A stretch of DNA of 64,000 bases, from NCBI GenBank assembly GCA_024803745.1, contig JANJXV010000014.1, positions 4,937,001 to 5,001,000 on the forward strand, written 5' to 3'. The DNA comes from Megascapheus bottae. Its lineage: Eukaryota; Chordata; Mammalia; Rodentia; Geomyidae. How positions within the stretch are numbered: position 1 is the stretch's first letter; every line of letters starts with the position of its first letter. The notes under the pieces are model-generated. The model saw nothing but the letters and a program-made list of their open reading frames with translations, was not told the DNA's origin and ran no database searches. The position numbers and the translations under genes were made by a program. Of the stretch, positions 23,013-35,275 are shown in pieces.

Positions 23013-25162
23013 TATCCATAGGAGTGAAGGGCAATGGTAATGTGCACCTACAAATAGACCTTTCTTCACCTTCTTTTATCTTAAAAGCACATGTTGAGTT
23101 CAGTTTAAAGGAAGGACAGGAGTTTTAGCTAACATTCTACTGAGAGCTTCGTGTGCTGTGGACTTTCCTCTCCCATTAGTACTCCATTTTGCTCTGTGAC
23201 ATGGAGAAGACTGAAAATACCAGAAAAAAAAAAAAAAAAAACAAAACATGCCTGCACAAAGGACGGAATTCTAGAAGTGAATGTGGGATATCTGTAGTTG
23301 AGGACAGAGAAATCATGAGAACAGTATTAGATGAAACTGAAATGCTAAATGTGAAAAATCTAAGAGAGCATTAAATGTTTATATAATGAGTTCAAAGTAA
23401 TATCCACATTTTACTGACTACAAATGATCTAAGTAAACTGTTTCCCTTAGAAGAATGAGAAAACAAATGAAAGAAAAGAAATCCTAGTAACTTTAAGAAA
23501 AATACTACTGATCAAAGGAAAGTGACATTATTCAGAAGACTTAAAAAAGAGAGATTAAATGCTCTAAAAAATTATTAATTAGACAAATCATATGCAAACT
23601 AGTAAAACTCAATAAACTAATAAAAAAGTGCTAGAAGATATATGCTCTAAAACAGAAAACGTTGCAGTAATTGTGCATTCTAAAATGTAAAAACAGCAAA
23701 TAGCTGGAAAGGGAAGATGAACATAATGTGGAATTGTCAGGAAATCAAAGCTTATTAATTAAAATAAGTAAATAAAATCTGACATGAAATGACAACTAGA
23801 ATTATTGTGGTAGAAATAGAATCATTAATGTCACAAGCAATATTGGAAATTCTCACAGAAGCCTAGTGTGAAAAGGGATTTCAAATGGTAAGAAAATAGA
23901 AAAAGGTGAGGATAAAAGGTAGAAAATGAAAATCTCAGCTAAGAAATTGATGGTCTTGAAATGCGATTTTAATCTAAGCTACATTCGAAAAAAAAAAAAC
24001 GAATTCCTAATCTGAGAAAAGACTTGAGTATGCAGAAAAGTTTTAGAATACTGTGAGGAAAATCATTAAGAACAAACACCACTTGAAACACTAGTTGAGG
24101 ATAGGTGAGTTCAGATAATGTGACTTGAATCAACTAGGGAACAAGATTTTTTTAGCTGTCATAAATATGATTTCAGACATAAATGAGCTCCAGGGCCTGC
24201 TTACCCCAGAAGATGCAGCTTTGTTTCTGTCTTGGCATCTGCAGACTTCCATCATTTATGGCAAAGTGGTTATAGTAATTCCAGGGATGCCGAAATGGAA
24301 AACTCATTATTGTGGCTCAGGATTCCAAACAAGAGTCCTGAGATTTGTCCTAATGACTGATACTAGAGACATGGAATATGTTGGGGAGTTTGAAAAACAT
24401 TAGCGGAAAGGGGAAAAAAAAAACTTCAAAGACCAACACAAGATATGTCTTAGGAAAGTGAATTGTGTGGAGAAAGAAAATTCATTTTAAAGCTTCACAA
24501 AAAGAAAGGCTTACTTTAGAGTTCCCTTGTGTTTTACCATCAGGCAGAACTGAAGAGAGAAAAATGATGTAAGCAGAACTGGACAGAGAGAGGAAGGAAT
24601 CTATCAACTAAGAATTTTGTACTTAGCTGAGTTGTCCCAAATGTGTAAAGGCAACAGGAAGTTTCAAATCTGCAATAAGTGTGTTGGTGTGTGTTTGTTG
24701 GTTTAGTATTCATTGGGCACAATTGATAAGGATGGACTGCTGTGGTAGGAAAGGCCCTGTTGACTGTCCGCATAATCCAACAAAGGCTCTCATCGGAGAT
24801 GGGATATGTCAGCAGCCCTCACCTGTTTGTACTGGCCATGCTAATGACACTATAGGAATGTAGTTGCGTTGGGCTATTTTTTTTTTCCACAGCATCTGGA
24901 TGACACTTAAAAGCAAATAATTTAATTATGAATTATTAGTCCTTATTATGAGAATAGCCCTGTAATTGGACTTCAGAAATTCCTCTGAAATGCCTCAGGC
25001 AAGAATGTACCATCAGATTTAAAAGTGTAATTAAATATGACTAAATGTACGTTTCATTTTTAGCCCATCTAGTACTAAAAGGAAATAGTTTTTAAAGACC
25101 TTTTCTTAAAAAATCAGAAAGAGTAGGTCAAAAGTAGAAGGCCAAAGATGAAATGGAAAGGG
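23013..25162. other. A-rich intron, possibly an ancient L1 remnant
   Basis: The + strand from about 23370 to 24110 is strongly A-rich, with phrases such as GGAAAGTGACATTATTCAG. That composition resembles old L1 coding strand, but I cannot align it to a specific region. Otherwise nothing is recognised. Confidence 0.25.
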
Positions 25163-25358
25163 AGGCCAGGAGTTTGGCCTAGTAGTAGAGTGCTTGCCTA
25201 GCATGCACGAAGACCCGGGTTCGATTCCTTGGTACCACATGCATAGAAAAAAGCTGGAAGTGATGCTGAGGCTCAAGTGGTAGAGCTCTAACCTTGAGAA
25301 AGTCCAAGGACAGGGCTCAGGCCCTGAGCTCAAGCCCACGACTGGCAAAAAAAAAAAG
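25163..25358 (+). repeat. ID-like dimeric SINE, complete
   Basis: Both halves are near consensus, followed by A11 and G7. The TSD is not clear. Confidence 0.92.
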
Positions 25359-25532
25359 GGGGGGAAAAGGAGATGCATGAGATTGAAGGAAAATATGTAG
25401 TAGCCAAATTAAAGGCCCTTTGGGAGTCAGGCAGCAAAAAACATCTCCTTTTGGAGATGCAAAAAGCAGATTATCTTAAACTTTCATGGGGATGATTTTT
25501 CCTCTCTAGCAACATGATTTCTGGTGTTTCCC

Positions 25533-25785
25533 TGTGCCCCCCCACCAGCATTGGAGCTTGAACCCAGGGCTTCACTCATGCTAGCAAGGTTTCTACCACT
25601 TGAGCCATGCTGTCAGCCACTTTTGTTGTAGTTATTTTCTTTTAATAAGGTCTTGCTGTTTGCTCAGGTTGGCCTGGATAGCATTTGTTCATGCCTCTTG
25701 AGTAGCTTCTTATTAGCTGAAATGACTGTCCTCCTGATACCTCTCTCCCAAATAGACATGAACCACCATGCCAAGCCCTCATATT
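25533..25785 (-). repeat. Old ID-like/B1-like SINE
   Basis: GGAGCTTGAACCCAGGGCTT, TCTACCACTTGAGCC, then GGTCTTGCTGTTTGCTCAGG and CATGAACCACCATGCC follow an antisense ID half and B1 half. It is diverged. Confidence 0.65.
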
Positions 25786-25825
25786 TCTTTACCACTAAAT
25801 TTCTCTATTAGCTACTCATATATTT

Positions 25826-26003
25826 GCTGGTAGCTGAGTTTGAAGTATGAGTCCTCAGACTTTCTGGGCTGGCACTCTTACCACTTGAGTCATGCTTCTA
25901 TTGGCTGATTAATTAAAGATAGCCAAAATTTTCTGCTGAGGCTGGTTTGGAACCTGGATCCTCCAGTAGCTAGGATTATAGGCACAAGCCACCAGTGCCG
26001 GAT
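25826..26003 (-). repeat. B1-like/ID-like SINE, old partial
   Basis: GGCACTCTTACCACTTGAG, then GCTGAGGCTGGTTTGGAACC and TAGCTAGGATTATAGGCAC, the antisense order of the B1-type dimer. Confidence 0.75.
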
Positions 26004-26412
26004 GTCATTAAAATTATAAACTACAAAGTAGGGAAATTATTCCAGATTATGAGGTTAAGCACCTGAGCCCATTGAAAGCATAGAATTTTCTTAGTCTGGG
26101 GGCAAGAGTTGTGACAGAACAGGAAGTCAGACAGGTGACCACCACTGTGGGAGCAGGTCTGCTATCGCTGGCTTTGAGATATTTGTGGGACCACATCTGG
26201 AGAAAGGCCTTCCAAGGGCCAAGAACTGCCCTGGCTAATTACCACATCTTTTTAAATGCATTGAATTAAATTTGGCCAAAACCCCAAATGCGACTGGAAG
26301 CAGATCTATCCATAGAATTTCTAAAATGCCAGCACCTTGATGTCAGATTTATAGAATTGTAAACAGATTTATTTATAAAATTGTAAACAGCTTTGCCATA
26401 ACTAAACTTTTT

Positions 26413-27056
26413 TCCATATATTTTTATTGTAATTAATAGAAGGGCTACATTATATTCACCAGATAGAAGGTGCATTACTTCACAAACGTTGGTACCCTTT
26501 CTCATGTCTTGTCTCCATTTCCCTTCCCCCCCCCCACGTGCCCCTCATCTTGTTTTCCCCCTTTCCCTATCCAATTTCAAATAACCAAATACTCGCATAC
26601 CCAATATATCAGATAACAAGGTGAAATACTGTAACAACATGAGATAACCAAGGGACAGCAAAAGAGATGAGAGATAACATAGTACATTAAGGACAACAAT
26701 CACTCATTATATGGCTTTTGTTTCTATGTCCTGGAAGTCCTTTCATTTAACTTCATACTATGTGGCCTTATGTATCTAGGTTTTGTTCTATCGTAAATCT
26801 CTGCTAGGAGAGCCCAAGGTTTCTACTGATTATGACAAATGAGGGAAACCATTGAGCCTGTGTTCCTTTGAGTCTGGTTTACTTCACTTAATATGATTTT
26901 TTTTCTAAGTCTTTCCATTTCCTTACAAATGGGGCAATGTTGGTCTTTCTGACAGCAGCATAGAATTCCATTGTGTATAAATACCACATCTTGTTGATCC
27001 ACTCATCAACTGAGGGACATCTGGGTTGATTCCATATCTTTGCTATGGTAAATAGT
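26413..27056 (-). mobile_element. LINE-1, 5'-truncated, minus strand (644 bp)
   Basis: Reverse complement of the L1 tail at 18900-19540. It begins TTTTTATTGTAATTAATAG and includes the C-rich strand of the G-rich 3' UTR (CCTTCCCCCCCCCC). It ends in the ORF2 C-terminal coding region. The TSD CATARCTAAAYTTTT, imperfect, sits at 26397-26412 and 27057-27072. Confidence 0.93.
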
Positions 27057-27198
27057 CATAGCTAAATTTTTGACTTAAGAGTTCTGAGATGATACATGGA
27101 AGTTGTTTAAGGTCTGATTTGTGGTAACGAATTATAGCACAATAGGACACTAATAAACCAATATATAAAACAATGGCAACCACAATTAAAACTCAATA

Positions 27199-27396
27199 AC
27201 ACCAGGCACTGGTGGCTCATGCCTGTAATCCTAGCTATTTAAAAGGCTGAGGTCTGAGGATCAGAGTTTGAAACCAACTCAGGCAGGAAAGTTTAATCAC
27301 CAGAAAACCAGAAGTGGAGTTATAGCACAAAGTGTTAGAGCATTAGCCTTGACAGAAAAGCTTAGGGACAACACCACAGGCTCTCAGTTAAAGATG
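27199..27396 (+). repeat. B1-like/ID-like dimeric SINE
   Basis: Head CATGCCTGTAATCCTAGCTA and right module (AGAAGTGGAGTTATAGCAC). The linker is shortened. Confidence 0.9.
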
Positions 27397-27529
27397 AAAA
27401 AACAGTCCAAGAGTACTCAAAGGACTAAATAGTAGGTATTGGAAGATACACAATTCAAAATAGCATGGTGTTCAAAATGTCCTGACTCACTGGGGAACTT
27501 AGAGGAAGAACAGGATGTGTGTGATTGAA

Positions 27530-27766
27530 TGATTTGGGTTGTGGAACTTGAACTCATGGTCTCCATGCTGTCCTTGAGCTCTTTTTCTCAAGGCTAGAGC
27601 TCTACCACTTTGAACCACAGCTCCATTTCTGTTTTTTGAGTAGTTAATTGGAGATAAGTGTCTCACGGGAACTTTCCTGCCCAGGCTGGCTTTGAACCAC
27701 AATCCTCAAATCTAAATTTCCTGATGATAGGAGGATTATAGCTAGGATTATAGAAATGGTGCAGCC
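27530..27766 (-). repeat. B1-like/ID-like dimeric SINE
   Basis: Reverse order: CTTGAACTCATGGTCTCC, GCTAGAGCTCTACCACTTTG, TTAATTGGAGATAAGTGTC and CAGGCTGGCTTTGAACCAC. Confidence 0.88.
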
Positions 27767-28157
27767 AGTATATCATTTTTATAAGGAAAATACTTTACAG
27801 ATAAAGAGGGTTATCAAAGGGACCTTGCACCTGTAATTAAAAGGATGGATGTGTTTACAGCTACTTGTTTATTTAAAGCCAGTGATGTACCTAATACTGA
27901 ATTGGTGAGAGAAAGAAAGTATGCAAAAGGCAGATTGTTTTGACAGCAGGTACATACTGTTCCATTTGTATTTTATTCCTTCTGGTACCATTGTAAAAAC
28001 AGAACACAACTGTCATCACAAGGTCTGGGTGTTACTTTATAGTTCCTAAGCTCTGAATGCTACTTTACATAAAGCTTCACTTCAAGAGGTACAAGAAAAT
28101 GCATTGCAATATAAATTACGCTGGTAATACAAAAGTTTGCTTATATGTGTTGTAGTT

Positions 28158-28395
28158 CTATAAGTAGCTAGGCACAGGGATTGGACTGCCTGGGTTTAAA
28201 TCCCAGCCTTTCTCCCACTTAGTGGTTTTGTAGCCATGGGGCCATTACTTGAATGCTCTCTGCCTCAGTATCTTTTTCTGTGAAGATGGATATAACTACC
28301 TCTCTCATGATTGGTTATGAGAATTTAATGTCTGAACACTCAAGGTAGCACCTAACACATATACTGGATGCAATAGCTGGTCATTATAATTATTT
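28158..28395 (+). repeat. MIR, near full length
   Basis: GGACTGCCTGGGTTTAAATC, then CTGTGAAGATGGATATAACT, GGTTATGAGAATTTAATGTC and a 3' region with AGGTAGCACCTAACAC. The order and spacing fit MIR. Confidence 0.78.
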
Positions 28396-28401
28396 GCTGT
28401 C

Positions 28402-28452
28402 ACACACACACACATCTGTATGCGTGTGTGTGTGTGCGCGCGCGCGCGCGTG
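28402..28452. repeat. (CA)n-(TG)n-(CG)n alternating purine-pyrimidine tract
   Basis: Seven CA units, then GCGTGTGTGTGTGTG followed by seven CG units. This is the sequence class that most readily adopts Z-DNA, and it is unusual for retaining a CpG run in an intron. Confidence 0.95.
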
Positions 28453-28467
28453 CAAGTGGACACGCAT

Positions 28468-28694
28468 ATCCTAGGGTTTAAACTCAGGGACTGGTCACTG
28501 TCCCTGAACTTTTGTGATCAAGACAGGTGCTCTACCACTTTGAGTTGAGCCACAGCACTATTCCCAACTTCCTAGTAGTTAATTGGATAAAAGCATCACA
28601 GACCTTTCTGCTGATGCTGGCTTGAAACTTCAATCCTCAGATTTCAGCCTCCTGAGTAACTAGGATTACAGGCATGAGCCCTCAGCACCCAGTT
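28468..28694 (-). repeat. B1-like/ID-like dimeric SINE
   Basis: Reverse order: GGGTTTAAACTCAGGGACTG, GTGCTCTACCACTTTGAG, CAGCCTCCTGAGTAACTAGG and ATTACAGGCATGAGCCC. Confidence 0.9.
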
Positions 28695-29837
28695 TGCTGT
28701 CTTTTCTTGAAACATAGAAATAACTCCTGAAATTGAGAGTTTCTGGCTCCTTGAACTCACGAAACAATTGGCCCCAAGTGGAGATGGCCAATGCTTTATA
28801 ACTAATAGAGCCAAGCCAAGACAACCTAATCACCTCTCAGCCCTTTCCATCACCAGATACATGACACTATTCCCCACTTCAAATTAATAAGACTTTATAG
28901 ATCATATTGGTGTTATAGTAGTATGTTCTTTGCATAAAAAACCTTTCTTTTTAAGCACTTTAGAGAACATATCTCATTCTGCTGTTTCCTGAGTGTGAAG
29001 TTTCATTAAATAACAACAGACTATGGTGAACTGATCCATTCAGTTCTGAATTAATGTGAAAAATGCTAAGTTGAACAAAGTTTTCTGTTCTCTGAACTTA
29101 TCAGAGGTTTTATCATTAATTTTTTTAATTTTACATTAAAAATAGATCCCATGAATAGATAAATAGTGCATGACATTCTTTTCAATCTCTGCTTCAAATT
29201 TTTCTGCAAGTATTCCACATCTCCGGTTTAAGAAACAACTGCTCTAACATAAAAGCCTATTTTTTACCAAAATTTAATGCTTATGAGTTAAGATTGTTAG
29301 GAATGGTAGCTTTGTGGTAAAGATTGCTCATTACAGGTGTCACATTTATTAATTTATGTACATACATACTGCCTATAAAGCAGTGTGAAGTCTTCTCTTG
29401 TTTTGTAGACTAAAATGGTGCTTATTAGGTTACATTGATGGCTTTGCTTTGGTAGGCTTTCTCTGACAGAAAAAAATGAGAATCATCTCCTAGGAGGGCT
29501 TGAAACTCCCCTTGGCAAAGATTGTCATCAATTACACACTACTCTGGGTCTTCTGGGTCTGTCACTTGTAAATATAGTGAACCCTTTCATAAAACAATTT
29601 GTATTTTCTGCCAGAAATTTTTATGGAGATGGTAAATTCTGTAAAGTTAGCATTTTCTTGTGAAGAAATTCCTTTTTATTGTCCTAAATTTATCTCTGAA
29701 GCGTTAAGGATTGACTCTTTCTCCAGGATTAGTGAGCACAGCCATATTTACTATTACTGATAAAGTTCAGCCCTGCCTAAATAATGATAATAATTCCACT
29801 TTGGTTGTCAGTTGATTAATGTTAAGAACTCTGGAGG
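28695..29837. other. Intron without clear features
   Basis: AT-rich; no repeat or gene recognised. Confidence 0.5.
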
Positions 29838-30074
29838 TAGCTGGGCACAGTGGCTCTCGCCTCTAATCCTAGCTACTCAGGAGGCTGAGATCTCAGGATC
29901 CAGGTTGAAAGCCAGCCTGGGAACTAAAGTCTGTGAGCTCTTATCTCCAGTTAACCCCTAGAAAACCAGGAAGCAACACTGTGGCTGAAGGGATAGGGTG
30001 TAGCCTTGAGCCGAAGAGCTCACGGACAGTGCCCAGGCTCAGCGTTCAAGCCCCACGATCGCAAAAAAAAAAAA
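29838..30074 (+). repeat. B1-like/ID-like dimeric SINE, complete
   Basis: Head GCTGGGCACAGTGGCTCTCG, TAATCCTAGCTACTCAGGAG, linker TCTCCAGTTAACCCCTAG, right module to CAAGCCCCACGATCGC and A tail. Confidence 0.94.
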
Positions 30075-30286
30075 AACACGAAACTGTGGAGGGTATGATG
30101 TTTTCCTTTACAAGTTACAAAACTGGTCTGCCACCATTTATAGGTGCCAGAAGTACAGCAGAAGACACAGACTTTTGGAACAGAAACAAAGGACAATGTA
30201 TTACTCACAGTACCTGAAGTAGCAAAAATATTGGCATTTTTGTCAGATTTCCAGAATTGAAAAGGGCCAGGCAACACCTTCACATA

Positions 30287-30370
30287 CAACTGGTTGTAAG
30301 TGTGACTCAAATGGTAGAGCACTTGCCTAATAAGTAACAAGGTCCTGATGCCAATTCTGCAAAAAAGAAA
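30287..30370 (+). repeat. ID-like single unit
   Basis: GTGTGACTCAAATGGTAGAG (A box) and CACTTGCCTAATAAGTAACA, then a weak B box (GATGCCAATTCTGC) and an A-rich tail. Confidence 0.6.
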
Positions 30371-30679
30371 AGGGAAAACTTAACCTCTATCCCAACAGGA
30401 GACATTATGTTGAAAAGTAAACCCTTCTATGTTCTAGAGCTGACACATTACCTCTGTTCTCCAAAGCTATAGGGAGGAAAAAGTGCCTGCAGATCAGATC
30501 TGCATACAAACATGTGCAGTGCCTCTACTTGCAAGATGTACAGGAACACAAAGACAGGGATCATCATCTCCCGTCTTCATATCACTTCCATTCCTTCCTG
30601 TGAAACAATTTTAGTTTAATTATCTACATTCAAATTCTATGGCCAGCTCCACAGTTCTGAGAGCAATGTAAGTTAATGT

Positions 30680-30790
30680 TTTTATTTCCTGTCACACAAC
30701 TTAAATTCCTTGAGGGCAAGGACCTTTGTTGAAATGGCTAGCACAAGAGTGTAGAACTGTGCCTGGCATTTAGTAAAGTTTTTTCAAGTG
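30680..30790 (+). repeat. LINE-2 3' end
   Basis: AAATTCCTTGAGGGCAAGGA followed by CTGTGCCTGGCATTTAGTAA is the diagnostic order of the L2 3' end. Confidence 0.65.
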
Positions 30791-31308
30791 AGCATAAGAA
30801 CTTCCTGACTCTCTCCTGGAATTTGAGAGCTTTTTGGCATTGTCCTGCAGAAGCAGCACTGACAACAGTCTTCAGGAAGCTTCCTGACTATTGGCCCCGA
30901 ACACTCCCACCCCCAACTCACCTCTGGCTCCTCCATCTCCTCCTTCACATCTCATCATAACATTGGTTACTCAAAAAGGAATAGAAGTCCGTGCCCTTTG
31001 AGACTCACTCTCCCGGCACCTAATAATTGGTGTTGAAGTTTCCTGATTTAGCCCTGTTTGTCACATCTCTTATAAAGCTGAAAATATGGACCATCCCTAG
31101 CTCACCAGTTTAGCTAGTACCTAACAGAGCAACAGAGCATGCTATAAAAGCTACCAGTAAATAGGTGATGCATGAAGGAACATCTTACAGGCTCAGCTCC
31201 TATCATAAGTAGCTTTTCCATACAATGGGCTAAGTGCATTATTTCATTCTTGCCTTTCTGAAACGAGTTTGTCATATTTCATTCCTGTCATACGCTCTCA
31301 AGATTTTT

Positions 31309-31486
31309 CTTATTTTCTTTTTTTATTGTCAGGGTAATGTATAGAGGGGTTACAGTTACAGAGGAGACTGGGGCTACAGTCTCCATGTAGTCGATGCATT
31401 CTCACACATTGATACCCCTTCTCATTTTGTCCCCATTTGCCCTCCCTCCACCCTCTCCCAGTCATCTTGTTTTCCCCCCTTCTTGA
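31309..31486 (-). mobile_element. LINE-1 3' end, second type
   Basis: Reverse complement: TTTTTTATTGTCAGGGTAAT, ATAGAGGGGTTACAGTTAC, TTGATACCCCTTCTCATTT and TCATCTTGTTTTCCCCCC. The 3'-most 40 bases differ from the ATTACAATAAAA type. Confidence 0.8.
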
Positions 31487-33842
31487 GTAAGATTTGTCAT
31501 TTTTAAATTTTATATCCCTAGAAAGCATTTTAGAGACCATACATTAATAATCTAAATGATGGGGCTTATTAAACCGGTACTGGTTCTAGTATTATTCCTT
31601 TATTCTGATATTTACATTTATCTATTCAGCTATCTTTCCTCATAAATGAAACTTACTAAACCAGGACTACTGGAATTCTTTTTTCAGTGAATGATTTTTC
31701 AGTTCTTTGAGAAACACTAGATAGTTAAGACTAGTCTAGGCACTATGGATGATAGCAAAAGACGAAGACTCAATTAATTAGAACCTACATAATTGATTAG
31801 CAACAAGCAATATAAGACCATGCATGCATATGTAAGTGCTAAGCTACCTGGTATAGATTTTTTATAGCTACAAGAGTTTAGAAAAGTTAAATATTATCCT
31901 GAACTGCACTAGAATAATACAGGCTCTGTGAAGTTAGTCCTCAGGTAGATCTTGGAGATATTTAATTGGCTATTTAACAAGAATTTTATGAGGCAAGCCA
32001 TAGCAATAATTGATTCTTGGGAAAGCAAGAGTTGGCTAGAGTGGAAGGTATAGGTTGGGAAATAATGGCTTGTATGCACAATCACTGTCAGGCTCTAAGA
32101 ATTGCATAGTCTTTTATGACTGCTTTTCCATTCAGTTAAACAGCTTACAGAAAGGAAGCCACACCTTCAGGCAAATACAGCCAGGGTGAGGTGAGTAAAA
32201 GACAGAGTCCTACTAAGGAGTCTCCATGAAATAAATAAACTCTGAAGATTTGGAAGGTCATTCAATGTTCTCATAAAGTCCAGCTATTACTAAAGATGAA
32301 AGGGAAGTCAGAGGCACAAGGAACAATAGGAAGAAGTGTTTCCCCAGGCCCCTGTAACTGCCTGTTTACAGTACAGGAGGAGCAGCAGGGCTGCCCAGAT
32401 GGCAAAGCCAAAGTTAGAATGAAGTTTCCTTGCCCTAAGACCTCGTTAGGAAATCCTGTTTGTGACGGTGGCTTCACTGCAAAGCCATCAAGAGCCCTCC
32501 CAACTCTGGAGAAGCACACTCCTGGACAAAACACTCATTTCTAATGCCGAGTTGAAATCTTATTATCACGTGCACTCAGCAAGATAGAAACTGCTGTGTA
32601 TCGGGTGAAACTTGGGTCAGACCATAGTTTGCAAGCATTTACTTATCTTTCTTGTGCCATTGAAACACTGGTAACACAATAGCTTAGAAACAAGATAAGC
32701 TTCATCTTTTTTTCCTGTGTGGGTATGTTAAGGAATGATGGTTTTGATGGCCTTTTAAAAAGCAGGAAAGGGCAAAGCCCTGTGATGCCATTTCTTTGGC
32801 ATGATTTCATCAAGGGAATTATCGTAAGAGTCTGGGAACTGTAAGGGTGGCTTAAAATTATTAGGAAAAGCTGTGTGAAAACACCAAACCAAGAACCCAG
32901 ACCAAGTTAACCATCAAGTCCATCCCCCAAAGCAATCACTGCTATATCTAGTTAGAGTCTGTACTCTTTTCCTTCTGCCACTCAAGTGCTTGGGGAACGG
33001 GGGTGGGGGCAGGGCAGGCTATGTGTTTTCCATGCCAGCCTTCACAAAATAGGATTTGTCTTCCCCCAAAAGACAGGTGGTTGGGCTATTACGTAGAAAG
33101 GGATCTGCCTGACTGCCAGCATCTTTGGATACTAAGCATTACAGCAGCCCAGCAGCCAGTCCCAGATCTGACCCTGTGGCCTAACAATCTGGCAGCCTGG
33201 GTGGGAAACTGCTTTGGTCAGTTAGTGTGAAGTTCTTACTGGCAGTTTAAGTTGGAAAGCCTGGCTGTTCTATCACTTTCTGTGTCATAGGAGAAACCTC
33301 TAAGGTCCTGGGAGTATGTGAAACAAATATAATTCTTCCTCCATTCATTAGGGTACAAGCTCTCCTTTTTCTTTTCAGGGTGGCTTTAAGCCTAGGGAAA
33401 AAAAATTCTGGCCTTTCCAGACTATGCATATTACTTAATGTGTCCTGCATTTGTTACACGAATCAGGAGATTTCATAAGCCTTTCTCCTGTGAGACTAGG
33501 TTAGTCATTAGAGTAATTATTCAGTAGTTAGAGGAAATATGATGGGGAAACGTAGATCTCTGGAAACCTGAGAGGAGAGAACCTTGGAACATCAGATTGC
33601 TCATAAACAGTCATTCTGTTGTTGTCTGTTGAACAGAGAAAATAATCGTGATTTAAACTGTCTACACATCAAACTCTTCTTAGCTATAAATTTCCCCTCG
33701 TGTCAACCCCACACATTCTCTGAGAGCTCTTCTCCCCGAGGAAATGCAGTCAGATAATAACGAAGAAAGACCCAGTTCTTCCATGTTCTTGGCTCAGGGC
33801 ACTCTCAGTATCTCTGCATTGAGGTAGTAATTTTGCCATTTT
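31487..33842. other. Repeat-poor intron, 2.4 kb
   Basis: No interspersed repeat recognised. Overlapping ORFs on both strands near 32271-32544 have no recognisable product. This is a candidate region for conservation testing. Confidence 0.45.
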
Positions 33843-33858
33843 AAGAAATAGGAGGAAG

Positions 33859-34190
33859 CCAGGATAGTGAAACAAAAGCCATATAATGAATGATTGTTGT
33901 CCTTAATGTACTATGTTGTCTCTCATCTCCTTTGCTGTCCCTTGGTTATCTCATATTGGTATAGTATCTCACTTTGTTATCTGATATATTGAATTTATTT
34001 GTATTTGAATATTTGAAATTTGATAGGGAAGGGGGGAAAACCAAGACGGGTGGGGGGTGTGGGGGGGGAGGGAAACGGGTACCAAGACATCTGAAAGGGT
34101 ATCAATGTATGTGAATTAATGCACCCTCTATCTGGCAAATATCATGTAACCCTTTTATTAATTACAATAAAAAAATAAAGCAAAAAAAAA
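33859..34190 (+). mobile_element. LINE-1, 5'-truncated (332 bp, 3' UTR only)
   Basis: GAAACAAAAGCCATATAATG starts the copy, with a G-rich block (GGTGGGGGGTGTGGGGGGGG) and the end TTAATTACAATAAAAAAAT. A perfect 16-bp TSD (AAGAAATAGGAGGAAG) sits at 33843-33858 and 34191-34206. Confidence 0.94.
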
Positions 34191-34565
34191 AAGAAATAGG
34201 AGGAAGATAGGTCAGGGCTACCAAGTGCTGGTTGAAAAATCTTGGGGTTTTAGATTGAATACCACATCTAGCCACTGCACAATATCACAGACAGAAAAGA
34301 AAAATTGGACCTGACTTTCTGCTTTTGCCTTCCATTCTTTCCTTCAGGGCCCTTATGGATACTAAGTTTGGCCTTGTTTTCAGAGGACCCTCTGGGCTTA
34401 TTTCTTATTATTTTTATCATCTCTTCTGAAGCTGATAAGACAATTCCATAGGGAAGAAACAAATAGTACACTTGGATGAACTCTACAAAACACAAAGACC
34501 TTTCCTCTTACCCCAGATGCGAAGTGATTTTTCTATGTTTAAAAAAGGAAGTGGGGGAAGATGTC

Positions 34566-34725
34566 AACTGGGTTCAATGGCTCACGCCTTTAATTCTAGC
34601 TACTCAGGAGACTGAGATCTGAGGATTGTAGTTCAAAGCCAGTCGGGGCAAAAAAAGTCTATGAGACTATCTTCAGTTAGCTACCGAAAAGCCCTGAGTT
34701 CAAGCTCCAGGACCAGTACAATTGG
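34566..34725 (+). repeat. B1-like/ID-like SINE with internal deletion
   Basis: Head CACGCCTTTAATTCTAGCTA and linker are present. The sequence then jumps from AGTTAGCTACCGAAAAG to CCCTGAGTTCAAGCTCCAGG, losing most of the right module. Confidence 0.88.
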
Positions 34726-34959
34726 TGGGGGTGGAGAAGACGAGATAATCCCTAACTAAATTTAAAAAAAAACTCATATCATATTTTATGTCACATTTGT
34801 GATATTTTAAACAGGTTGAAGGAAAGCATCAGTGATAAAGTGTGTAGATTGGGAAATAGTGGTTATCCGGCTTGTCAGAACCTAAGTGGTACTCGTGAAC
34901 AGTTCACCATGCACGAAAAGGAATTTAAGGAACCTCATTAGCCCTGCCTCCCTCATCCT

Positions 34960-35275
34960 TTAGGTTAAATGTCCCCACCTTAATCTTTCCTGACCACCCT
35001 ACTATTCCCTAACAGAGCAGCTTATTTTCTTTCTATCCACTTATTAGTGATTAGATTTCTTTTACCCTAATCTGTAAATCCCACAAGGCAAGCACCATGC
35101 TCCTCTTTTCCTTTTCCTCCTCATTTTGGTTTACTGAGGCTTGAACTCAGCCTCCTACTTGCCACACAAGTGCCTCATCACCTACCCAGTCTTACCTTTC
35201 CATGTTCCCTGCACTCACAGAGTGAAGAGTACATCATAGACTCCAATGTGCTGAATGAATGAAGTAGTGAAGTGC
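34960..35275 (+). repeat. Probable LINE-2, interrupted by an ID-like unit
   Basis: CTTTCCTGACCACCCTACTA, ATCTGTAAATCCCACAAGGC and, after the interruption, TGTGCTGAATGAATGAAGTA follow L2 3'-end order. Confidence 0.5.
35125..35205 (-). repeat. Possible ID-like unit inside L2
   Basis: TACTGAGGCTTGAACTCAGC, TACTTGCCACACAAGTGCC and TACCCAGTCTTACC resemble an antisense ID-like unit. Confidence 0.4.
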
